A DNA stretch of 64,000 bases from Stentor roeselii (Eukaryota; Ciliophora; Heterotrichea; Heterotrichida; Stentoridae), in assembly GCA_006503475.1 (NCBI GenBank), contig RSEH01000091.1:1-64000 (forward strand). The letters are read 5' to 3'. The notes below the pieces were generated by a model. The model ran no database searches and was not told the origin of the DNA. It saw nothing but the letters and a program-made list of their open reading frames with translations. The translations under genes and the position numbers were made by a program. Positions 52,697 through 61,618 of the stretch are shown one piece after another (the stretch's first letter is position 1; every line of letters begins with the position of its first letter).

Positions 52697-53035
52697 TTAT
52701 GGCCTTTATTAGGGTTGGATTGGTTGAATGATGGGATGGATTTGTGATCTTTTTGGAGGAGCATTTAAGGTTCCTCTCTCAAAGCACTCTAATGAAGGTT
52801 TATATTCAATCATCTGCACTTCTAAAACTAATCAAAAATCAAGAGTATCCTCAAAAGTATAAGAACTCTAATTTCTTCAAAGTTACCCAAACAATAAAAA
52901 TCAAGAAACCTTCTAAATCCTTAAAACCATCACAAACAGCTACTCCTAAATCAATAATCAATTCAATCTTCCCTCTAAATCCCCAACCTTCAACAAATCC
53001 ACCCCAATGAATCCTCAACCAAAGAAATAATCCTA
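52697..53035. other. Spacer between uS3 and LIN9 genes
   Basis: An 88-codon frame with no ATG start of its own lies here (52744-53010); from its first ATG (52792) it would give 72 residues rich in Lys, Ser and Asn. No family is recognised, so it is left as probable non-coding sequence. Confidence 0.4.
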
Positions 53036-54754
53036 CTATCTATTCCTCATTTTCCTCTTAATCTGTTCCACATACTCACAAACCTCTTCAAACTTGACTT
53101 TATTACTTTCACAAGCCGGAGTAAGCAGTCTTAAATTTTCATCCAAATGTCTAATAAGCGCTGGGTCGTTTTCCTTAACAATCAAATCAACGACTCCAAG
53201 TAAAACAACTCCATTCCTCAGACTATCCTGAATCCTGACAAATTCATTTTCCGAGAATTGATTTGCATGTTGGTCAAGTTCTTCATTGACCATGGAACTT
53301 GCAGCATCTCTGATCTGTTCGATTTTATTATCAAGTTCGACCTTCACAGCCGGTTGAGGCGGTGGCCTATTCCGAAGCCTAAATATTTCCAGCACTTTCG
53401 AAATACTAGTGTTAATAGCCTGTACAGTGACACACTAAATACTTCTTACAATCCATGCATACTGTTGTTGCATCTCATGTTCCGGTTTCCAGTTCTTATT
53501 CTCCATCATCTTCGCGGCGAACTCACAGTTAAACTGTTTCAACAATTCAATAAGAGCTTCTTTTCTCTCCAGCAATTTCAACAGAAAAGCCATGGCGTAG
53601 ATATTAACACCTGCTTTGAACCCTTCAATTACGAAGTTAGAAGAAATGACTTCACGTTCTTGAACTGGTTTATACACGAAAGGTGACGGCTCTTCTAATT
53701 CTTGCTTGATGATCTCAGCGGAACTGGGCAGGATTGAATGGTCCGGGACTAAAAAAACTCCAAGTTCCGGGCGGTCGAATTGGATGTGGTAGCGACTTGA
53801 GTCCAATGTCAATACAAGTCCACTTCGCACTTCACGTGTTTGAGGATGAACGGCAAGGACCTTCTGACCAACCATTAAACGAGAGTTCGAACCTGAGTGG
53901 CTCAAGTTGATGTAGTTTATCAAGTCGTGGTATACTGCAGGAAGCACTTTTCCTTGTTGAAGAACTTTCACGGCTTCTCGATATTTTCCTAGCTTTCGAC
54001 GCTCTTGAGTTATGAAAGCAGTTGAAAAACGACGAGGTCGGCCTAAAGATGAACGGATTAAAGAAAAATCGCTTTTTGGAAGATATTCAACTTCTGAGAG
54101 CTTTAAGGATTTTAAACAGTCCTCGAATTCGTTGTAGGAAAAGAAACCTCGGTCGATGTAGCTGTAGAACCATTCTGCTTTGCACCATTGGAGAAATTTC
54201 ATGGAAATCGCTTGATCGTCTACTTTACTAGTCGCGTAGTCATGCAAGAAATGGCTTGAACAATGAGTGAAGTTCGGAAAAATCCTGTTTGAAGTAGAAT
54301 CGAGGACGTTTTGACTGGACACAAAAGAAAAATCCACAGGTTTACTTGAAATGTCGAAAAAGTCAGACTTTTTGCTAAATGTTTTCTTTGATAAAGGTTT
54401 TAAATCTGTTTGGGCATTTCTTTTTTTAGGGATTTCAAAATTGTCGTTGTTTTGCTTTTCTTTTTGATCGTCTGACATCTGATGTTTGGTGACTTCGACG
54501 GAATCGTAGTGGTCTGCCATGATTGCAGCGAAATCATTCGGGTTCGCTGATGGAATGCTTAAATATGTTTTGTTCTTCAAGTAAACAGCTTCTATCATCC
54601 AGTCGGTTCTTGGGTATATTGAAGAGAATGGACTTTGTTGGAATGTTGAAGAAATTTGAACCCAGTTCTTACCGAATTTTCGAAGACCTTCAAATAAAAG
54701 ATGCACCTCGTCTTCGGACCAACGAGGACCCATTCGCTCTTCGAGGGGATTCAT
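53036..54754 (-). CDS. LIN9: LIN9 / ALY homologue, DREAM-MuvB complex subunit (two exons)
   Basis: Exons 53450-54754 and 53036-53434 give 567 residues. Residues about 8-30 (GPRWSEDEVHLLFEGLRKFG) are a SANT/Myb-type helix set, as in plant and fly ALY proteins. The middle holds the DIRP domain (EWFYSYIDRGFFSYNEFED to SLGRPRRFS, ITQERRKL), then the VLAVHPQTREVRSG and YHIQFDRPELGV tudor-like strands, and the helical C-terminal part YAWI-VTVQAINTSISKVLEIF. LIN9 is a core MuvB subunit that binds CHR elements and joins E2F/Rb or B-Myb in cell-cycle transcription. Splicing the 15-nt intron restores the C-terminal helix. The last 120 residues are an alpha-helical region typical of the family. Confidence 0.92.
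53435..53449 (-). other. 15-nt intron in LIN9 gene
   Basis: On the minus strand, GTAAGAAGTATTTAG with A at position 10; phase 0. It contains the TAG that otherwise ends the frame. The joined product continues as a LIN9 C-terminus. Confidence 0.93.
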
Positions 54755-55041
54755 TTTTTCCTAGGAGTTAGATGAATGTTAATGGAGTTAGAGATGGTCG
54801 GGCGAGAAGAGAAATGAAGAGTTTTAGAGAATTATGAGAAATTTGAAAAATTGAAGATTTTGGTTTTAGGAATTTTTCAGGAGTTAAGGAATCGTGGATT
54901 TTTTAGGATATTTGTTTCGTTGAATATTAAGATATCAAAATTTCAATCGATTTTTAGAAGATGGTTAATTAAGATGCAGCATCTTGAATAACGAGAATCC
55001 AAATTCAACTCTCCATAATTTAAACTTTCCAATCAGGTAAA

Positions 55042-56202
55042 ATGGACCCATCTGGGAAAACCCTCGAAGAAAAAATAGCAAACATAAAATTTACCCTTAA
55101 AGAACTCGGCCAAAGTTTAGAACACGAAGAAAAATACGAAAGAATTCCTGCATCACCAAAAGACAAACCTCAAGATTCAAGTTTTTCATACAAGCCTCGA
55201 GTAATCCAAGAAAAAGTCGACTTGAAGCTTCTCTACACTTACGAAAAAGAAAGAAATTCGATGCTCGAAGCTCGAATCATGCAAAAAGATGAACTCGTAA
55301 GTGAAATGACATCTCTTCAAAACGACCTCTACATAAACCTAGAAGAGCTTCAAAGTAAAGTCTCAATGTTAGAAAGCGACTTGGCCTTTCTCCGCCGACA
55401 GAACTTAAGCCTCAACGAAGAAATCCAGTCATTTTCCGATCTTCTTCATTCAAAAGACTTAGAAATTTCACGTCTCGTCGAAGAAAAAGACAAATATTTT
55501 TCCTATCTTCTCGAAAAAGACGAAGAAAGTCGTCTTTTAAACGACGAGCTTCAAACACAAGAACCCGACAAGCGGCTTATTCAAGCTTTGGTAATCCCTA
55601 GTTAGGAAAAGCGAAATCAAGAGCTTTTACTAGAAATAAACAACTTGCAGCATCATTTATCCCAAATAAACACGAACCAGTTCCAAGTCTTAGCCCTTCA
55701 AGAAAAACTGAGAAAATCAGAAGAAAAAATCGAAACAATCGTCGAGTTTCATTCAAAAGAAAAAACTGGACTGTTAAAAAAAATACAAGAACTAGAAAAA
55801 CAGTCAAATGAGTTGAAACCTCAACTTGACTTGAACAAGTTCAAGTCGAATTACTTTGAATTACTTGGATTGTTAGATGTTTATGATGGAGGACATCAAG
55901 AAGCTGTTCAAAAAATACAAGAAATGCTTTGTAAATCACTTGAAACTACTAAACTCAGCAATATTACTGAAAATTTGTGTGATGAACTTGGAGTTCAAAC
56001 TGATCAGATTGTTACTAAGGTTAAGGGTATTCAGGAAAATACGAAAATTGAAAGGAAATTGTATCAAAAACTTGCTGATCTTCTTGTACAGTGCTCACCT
56101 AAAGGAAAGTTTAATGGACTTCCTAGTTGTCAGCAGGTTTGGAAGTGGGTTACACGGATCTTGGAGGATTATATGTCGATTAAAAAAGAACTTAAGTTAT
56201 AA
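55042..56202 (+). CDS. Coiled-coil protein of unknown function (two exons)
   Basis: Exons 55042-55590 and 55606-56202 give 381 residues. Most of the protein is heptad-rich coiled coil (about 70-285: LLYTYEKERNSMLEARI, LQSKVSMLESDLAFLRRQNL, ALQEKLRKSEEKIETIV). A helical, less charged C-terminal part (about 300-380) contains KWVTRILEDYMSIKKEL. No signal or membrane segment is seen. The family is unknown; cytoskeletal or centriole-associated proteins often look like this, but nothing here proves it. It is followed after only 16 bp by the next gene in the same direction. Confidence 0.8.
55591..55605 (+). other. 15-nt intron in coiled-coil gene
   Basis: GTAATCCCTAGTTAG with A at position 10; phase 0. 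It hides a TAG and restores an uninterrupted coiled coil. Confidence 0.92.
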
Positions 56203-56218
56203 AATATAAAAGTTTATT

Positions 56219-56848
56219 ATGGAACCTTTAGTTTTGAGGAAGACTTCAGAAGCCATTTCTCCAGTTAATTTATTTCCTGCCAATGACAGGAATGTTAAAA
56301 GACTAAAATCTCTGACTCCAGACACGAAGATGTCGTTTCACAAAATAGAGCAAGTGAGAGATTATTACTTAAGCCTAGCAGAAAACGATCCAAAACTGCA
56401 AACAACTCGTAAAACAAAAATAAAAGGTCTAGAAGATTTAGGAATTTTTTCTGAGTTCAATCACTCTAAAATGATTTACTCAGAAAACATAAAAACTCAC
56501 AGTCCCAGAACAATCCACATAACGGATTTTATGAGAAAAGACCAAAAAATGAAACTTCTCCAACTAGCAGGTCAGTGCAAAGCATACGAATCAAAAAAAG
56601 AAGCTTATAAAAAAGAACTCTTTGGTCGAAAACTAGTCTATAAAAACTTTTTCACCTATTCCGAGAAAAATCCCGGTTTTTTCAACACTCCTCAGGTATC
56701 CCCAAGGTCCCTAAAAGATTCCGACAGAAAAGACATGAATAATAAAGGTTTCAGTGATAAAACCTTAAAACTCGATAAAATAATCAACAAATGCAACGAA
56801 ATCATTTCAGGAAATCGAAAACAAAATCTAATGTCCTTTAAAGTTTAG
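56219..56848 (+). CDS. Basic protein of unknown function
   Basis: A 209-residue, Lys-rich protein with no recognised domain. It contains predicted short helices (HKIEQVRDYYLSLAENDPKL) and SP/TP sites (SLTPDTK, VSPRSLK). The ATG follows a TTTATT stretch 16 bp behind the preceding coiled-coil gene. The gene call rests on frame length, codon use and the start context. Confidence 0.65.
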   Translation: MEPLVLRKTSEAISPVNLFPANDRNVKRLKSLTPDTKMSFHKIEQVRDYYLSLAENDPKLQTTRKTKIKGLEDLGIFSEFNHSKMIYSENIKTHSPRTIHITDFMRKDQKMKLLQLAGQCKAYESKKEAYKKELFGRKLVYKNFFTYSEKNPGFFNTPQVSPRSLKDSDRKDMNNKGFSDKTLKLDKIINKCNEIISGNRKQNLMSFKV

Positions 56849-56938
56849 CATTAAAATTAAACTCACAAAATTTTTAAATAATTTTCACCATGATAAAGAT
56901 CATTCCCAAGCAGACTCATCGTAATACTTCTAATAAAA

Positions 56939-57466
56939 ATGAAAAACATGAAACTTCACCTGGCAAACCTTGAATCTGATAATTTTTTGCAGTCTTATTC
57001 AGATCGAAACTTTCACTCTAGTCCTTTCATGTATAAAACTCTTCAAGCAGAGCCTCTTAAGAAATCCTTCACCACTCGAATAGAAAACTTGAAGTCTAAT
57101 GCGAAAAACTTGAACTTTGCCCAACAACGACAAGCGATTCGGAACTTGTTGGACCAGGACTCTCCTAAAAACGCTAAACCTTCTCAAATCTTGCAAATAA
57201 CAGGAAACCAAAAAGGGTTCAAAAAGTTTTCCTTGTCTCCTGCTCTGATTAGAAAGCATAAACCTCTTCTGTCACCTGTTAATATCAAAAAGCCAGGAAA
57301 GGGTGATGCGCCTTTTGAAAAAAGTATAAATCGGTCAGATACTTTGAATTCAGTGAGACGATCTGTGCCATTACAAGCTTTGGTTCTTGAAAATAGTGAG
57401 CCTGACTCGTGTGAGGACTCTTTGAGGATAGAATCGAGATATTTCCAAAATAATATAAAAAGTTAA
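56939..57466 (+). CDS. Basic, Ser/Asn-rich protein of unknown function
   Basis: A 175-residue protein, basic and likely disordered, with SP-containing segments (KFSLSPALIRKHKPLLSP, RNLLDQDSPKN). No domain is recognised. Its short length, basic character and SP sites resemble the preceding gene at 56219, but no clear sequence similarity is seen. An in-frame ATG at 56948 could also serve as start. Confidence 0.62.
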   Translation: MKNMKLHLANLESDNFLQSYSDRNFHSSPFMYKTLQAEPLKKSFTTRIENLKSNAKNLNFAQQRQAIRNLLDQDSPKNAKPSQILQITGNQKGFKKFSLSPALIRKHKPLLSPVNIKKPGKGDAPFEKSINRSDTLNSVRRSVPLQALVLENSEPDSCEDSLRIESRYFQNNIKS

Positions 57467-57505
57467 TGAAAATGAACTTTGTTATCTCAATTACAACTTT
57501 TTCAG

Positions 57506-57730
57506 TTTTTTCTGTTAAATATTCAGAAAAGTTAAAAAAACCTAAAAAAATCTTCAAAGTTCTTAAAAACTTTCACTTCTAACTCATTAATTTCAATCCC
57601 TCTCACTTTCATCTCATTTTTTTCTGTTAAATATTCAGAACCTAAAAAAAACCTAAAAAACTCTTAAAATTTCTCAAAAATCTTCACTTCCACCTCATCA
57701 ACTTCAATATCCTTTCACATTTATCACAAT
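57506..57730. repeat. Imperfect tandem duplication, period about 112 bp
   Basis: TTTTCTGTTAAATATTCAGA occurs at about 57509 and 57621, each followed by similar A-rich and CTTCACTTC-containing sequence. It lies in the spacer upstream of the carboxypeptidase gene and covers most of it. Confidence 0.75.
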
Positions 57731-57745
57731 TCTCTATAATAAATA

Positions 57746-60097
57746 ATGGAATCTCCTCTTTCCTTCCACCCCAACTCTTCAAAACCATCATCAAATTACA
57801 AATTCGAGCATGGAGGACTGCTAGTCTACGACATAAAAGCAAAAAATTCCTCAAGCGAAAGTTTCTTAAAATCCCCAGAACTTTCCTCAAAGTTCACTCA
57901 AAAAGACCTCCAAATCCTAAACAAAAGTAAAGTAATCGACTACAACCAAAGTCTTTTCCTGAAGTCCTACCCAGCGATTCCTATTTTTCCAATTGACTAC
58001 CAGTTCTCAATCCCCGACGACAATTTGACCCTCGAGTTCGATTCTCGTTTCGACTCTGGAAACTTATCAAAAGCAATCAAAATGTCAGATTACGACTACA
58101 AGCTTTACATAAACAACGACATTGGGACTTACAACTGCAACCATTGGTTTTACTTTTCCGTGAAAAACCCTCGTAAAACAAGTATCACATTTAAAATCGT
58201 AAACATGCGAAAAAAAGACATTCTTTTCCAGGCAGGGATGAAACCTGCAGTGTACAGTCTTCTTCTCGAGCAAGCCCAGGGGGTAAGGTGGCATCGAGAA
58301 GGGACAGGTATCAGTTACACTGAGAACATTTCAAATAAATGCTCGAGTCACAAGTCATTTACTTTAAGTTTCACATATAACTTCAAGTACGAGAATGATA
58401 AGGTCTTCTTCGCATATGCAGTGCCTTATACTTACTCTGACCTGCAGGACTACCTCGCCTTTCTCACTGCCTGTTATTCTGACGTGCTCAGGGTGGACAC
58501 CCTCTGCGAGTCTCTGGCAGGCAACTTGTGCCAGGTGGTCACGATCACGGAGAACATCAGTGATTACCTCTCGAATTACTATGAACAGAAACTTTGGACG
58601 TTTTCAGGAAATAATAGAAAAAAACTCGCAGGGAAAGTCTTGCAAGATGCTCGAAGACTGGAAGGGTTTAATGAAGATCGTCATAAGGGAAAAGTTGGAA
58701 TTGTTTTCATGGCACGGGTGCATAGTGGAGAGACTGTTAGTTCTTATATGTTGAAAGGAGCTATTGATTACCTTACCAGCTCTTCTGGAAGGACTCTTAG
58801 GAAAAATTTTGTGTTTAAAATAGTCCCGATGCTTAATCCGGATGGGGTTAGATATGGAAGCTACAGGAATTCATTGTTGGGTGTTGACCTTAACCGAAGA
58901 TGGCACAAGCCACATAAAATGCTTCATCCTGAGATCTACTTCTCGAAAATCATGATTAAAAGTTTCAATTTAGTGAATACAGTTAAAATGATCTGTGACT
59001 TGCATGGACATACTAAAAAATTCAATGTTTTCATGTATGGATGTTGCAAAACTCCTAATGATTTAATCGACTCACAGAAAAATTTAATGGCAAAGTCAAT
59101 TCCTTTCATGTTTAGCACAACTAGCAAGTTCTTTTCAATGCAAAATTCCCATTTTCGCATTGAAAGGTACAAAGAAACCACTGCCAGAATCGTTCTTTTT
59201 AACGACCTGGACCTGCCTCATAGCTACACAATTGAAAGCTCTTTTTTCGGGTACCAAGAAGGGAAAAAAGTGAAACATTTCTCAGAAACTGACCTGGAAA
59301 ACATCGGTAAAACCCTTTGCAAGGTATGCAACTCGTTTATATCTAACAAGCGGTATCTAGAAATGCTTGTAAAAACCAACGAATACCTCAGATCCTTGGT
59401 TTTTGACTGTCCTAAACAAAGAATCCGGAAAACGCTCTCTAAATGTGAGAACCTTCCAATTGAACCTATAGAAGAAGAGAACTTTTCTTTGAACAGTGAA
59501 GAAAATTCTCCTTTCATTGATGATAGCTGCTCGGAAAACCTAGAATTTGACGACTTTGACGATGATATGAACTGGTTGGATAAAATCGACATTGTTGATA
59601 TTTTTCCTGATAGTGACTCGAGTGGAAGTGAGTCAGAAATAAGCGACTCGGAAACAGTGATTAAAAAAAGATCGGAAAAAATTGTGCAAAACTTTTCAGC
59701 ATGTTTAAGTCCTCCAAAGTCAGAAAAAGTTCATCAACCACCACGAAAGACGAAAATGTCAAAACCTAGTCTCAAGATTAAACAGGTCAGAAATCCTGAA
59801 AGTTTTAATTTGAATGTTTTCAACTTTTCTTTGGATCTCAGCGAAATACCTATGCGCAAAAGCTTTGAAGCAAGTAAAGTCATGACTAAGACTAAGGAAC
59901 AGGGTGTTAGAAAGTCTCTTGGAGGTGATGGAAGGGGAAGCTTTTTGCTACCTGTTCTTAAAACTAACAAGGCAAAAAATGTTAAGTTGTCGCCTGGAAA
60001 TGCACGGAAAGAATTTAGTAAAGCGATTCATCAGGCTGCAAAATATATTCAGTCTTCTTCTCATTTTCAGGGGAAGTTCAGACATGCTTCAGTTTGA
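57746..60097 (+). CDS. Cytosolic carboxypeptidase (CCP/AGBL, M14 deglutamylase type)
   Basis: A 783-residue protein. The N-terminal CCP-specific beta-sandwich (about 80-240: NHWFYFSVKNPRKTSITFKI, WHREGTGISYTEN, FAYAVPYTYSDL) precedes the M14 zinc-peptidase domain (about 240-520). Zinc and catalytic residues are kept: ARVHSGETVSS (His326, Glu329), LNPDGVRYGSYR, LLGVDLNRRW, CDLHGH (His420) and the general base Glu498 in SYTIESSFFGY. The C-terminal 260 residues are acidic and Ser-rich, then basic. CCPs remove glutamates from tubulin tails or detyrosinate them. Deglutamylation is the expected activity, and a ciliate with large arrays of cilia and cortical microtubules would need such editing. Function is inferred from the family. 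Confidence 0.93.
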   Translation: MESPLSFHPNSSKPSSNYKFEHGGLLVYDIKAKNSSSESFLKSPELSSKFTQKDLQILNKSKVIDYNQSLFLKSYPAIPIFPIDYQFSIPDDNLTLEFDSRFDSGNLSKAIKMSDYDYKLYINNDIGTYNCNHWFYFSVKNPRKTSITFKIVNMRKKDILFQAGMKPAVYSLLLEQAQGVRWHREGTGISYTENISNKCSSHKSFTLSFTYNFKYENDKVFFAYAVPYTYSDLQDYLAFLTACYSDVLRVDTLCESLAGNLCQVVTITENISDYLSNYYEQKLWTFSGNNRKKLAGKVLQDARRLEGFNEDRHKGKVGIVFMARVHSGETVSSYMLKGAIDYLTSSSGRTLRKNFVFKIVPMLNPDGVRYGSYRNSLLGVDLNRRWHKPHKMLHPEIYFSKIMIKSFNLVNTVKMICDLHGHTKKFNVFMYGCCKTPNDLIDSQKNLMAKSIPFMFSTTSKFFSMQNSHFRIERYKETTARIVLFNDLDLPHSYTIESSFFGYQEGKKVKHFSETDLENIGKTLCKVCNSFISNKRYLEMLVKTNEYLRSLVFDCPKQRIRKTLSKCENLPIEPIEEENFSLNSEENSPFIDDSCSENLEFDDFDDDMNWLDKIDIVDIFPDSDSSGSESEISDSETVIKKRSEKIVQNFSACLSPPKSEKVHQPPRKTKMSKPSLKIKQVRNPESFNLNVFNFSLDLSEIPMRKSFEASKVMTKTKEQGVRKSLGGDGRGSFLLPVLKTNKAKNVKLSPGNARKEFSKAIHQAAKYIQSSSHFQGKFRHASV

Positions 60098-60322
60098 AAA
60101 ATTATTTAATAAAGTTTAGAATTAAGAAAAATTTTCAATAATTTATCTTTTTCTCTAGGATGATGAAAATTTCTAAAAATCTTAATCATCTCTAACTTTT
60201 AATCTTAACACCCAATAATCTCATCAAAATACTCTAAATCAATAAAATTTTTTAAACTTTACCATCTTCACACATCAAAAACTCATACTTAAAATATCTT
60301 ACACACAATCCCAAATTAAAAA
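60098..60322. other. Short AT-rich spacer
   Basis: About 225 bp with no feature recognised. CCAAATTAAAAA precedes the next ATG. Confidence 0.4.
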
Positions 60323-61597
60323 ATGGGTTCATGCTCATCCTTAATCCGTCCTTCACTAACCCCTCTCGCCGGTGAAGACTTCACCTACCCAAGGTTTTGT
60401 TCAGTCCAAATAAAATCCAAGTCAAAAGCCGAAAAAGAGCCAATCGACTTCTACTTACCCGACCCAAGCTCTTTATACTGCGATTTCATTTCTCTTGAAA
60501 AGTCAGAAATCTTCATATCAGAGACAACGCTTCCAGGAATCGACCCAAGAAAAGACCTGAATCGAAATTGCCAAGACCTGACCTTGCTGTTGAAATCCGG
60601 CAAGTCTTTTTTGATGTGCGTATTTGATGGACATGGAAAGGAAGGTCATCGAGTTTCAATGTTTTGCAGTGTTTTCATTCAAAAGTACTTCACTGATGAG
60701 TGGGTCGACGACCAGTCCGACCCTCTGCAGTTTCTGAAGAAAATGATTGAGCAGTGTGAGGAAAGTCTTCAAAACTTCTCAGGACATCTCGACAAAGTCA
60801 ACTCAGGAGCGTAAGTCTTAAGCAGGACAGGCGTTTTTGTAATTTACACTTGCAATACGCTTTTTATTGCTAATATCGGTAAAAATAGGGCGGTTCTCGC
60901 GTCAAAGAAAAGGTACCCTAATAGAACAAGTCTCATCGCCAATGATGACGAGGTGGCGAATATCAACAAAATTCATAACAGAAGAAAAAGTTCTTTAATG
61001 AGAAAAATTTACCCTCTTCAACTAACCCAGGACCATGCCCCTGAAGAACCTGAAGAACTTGCGAGGATCAAGTCTTCTGGAGGAAAAGTTCATAAAATGA
61101 TTGACGACGCTGGGAATAAAGTAGGACCTCATCGTGTTTGGAGTGGAAATCAAAATCTTCCTGGATTAGGAGTTTCTAGGTCTTTTGGTGATCAGGTCGG
61201 GAAAAGTATTGGAATTATTTCGGATCCTACTTGTTGGATGCATCAGGTTGATAAGGATATGGATCTTTTTTTAGTCGTTGCTTCAGATGGTGTTTGGAAT
61301 GTCATGGATAATGAAGATGTCACTGGTTTTGTTGAATCTGTAAGATTTGTTTGTGCGAAGAAAATTGTTAAGGAAAGAGGAGATAATGTCAATTTGTATA
61401 ACTCTACTGTTGCTCAGCTTTTGTGTGAAGAAGCAAGATTTAGATGGATTACTTTTGTTGAACAGGATGATGTACCTATTGATGATATTTCGTGTATTGT
61501 GGTTGAGTTTAATATGAGTTTTACTGGGAAAAGTAAAGCGATCACACTGAAGCAGAAACCGAAGGCGAAAAAAGAGGTCAGGTTTGATGAAGACTAA
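60323..61597 (+). CDS. N-myristoylated PP2C-type protein phosphatase (two exons)
   Basis: Exons 60323-60810 and 60826-61597 give 419 residues. The N-terminus MGSCSSLIRP is a textbook site for myristoylation at Gly2 and palmitoylation at Cys4, so membrane attachment is likely. PP2C motifs in order: CVFDGHGKEGH (about residue 98), SGATGVFVIYTCNTLFIANI, AVLASKK, LTQDHAPEEPEELARI, PGLGVSRSFGD, IISDP, VVASDGVWNVMDNEDV and PIDDISCIVVEF. The metal-binding aspartates of the DG, SDG and DD motifs are kept, so activity against phospho-Ser/Thr is expected. Where most members read GDSRAV this one has GKNRAV. The C-terminus is basic (KQKPKAKKEVR). The mannosidase gene follows closely. Confidence 0.93.
60811..60825 (+). 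other. 15-nt intron in PP2C gene
   Basis: GTAAGTCTTAAGCAG with A at position 10; phase 2. It restores the SGATGV motif and avoids a premature stop. Confidence 0.93.
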
Positions 61598-61618
61598 TTC
61601 TTGATTTTAAGGAATATA

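Noticed and set aside
52744-53010. Frame of 88 codons between uS3 and LIN9
   Set aside because: It begins without an ATG. From its first ATG only 72 low-complexity codons remain, with no family and no TATAA context.
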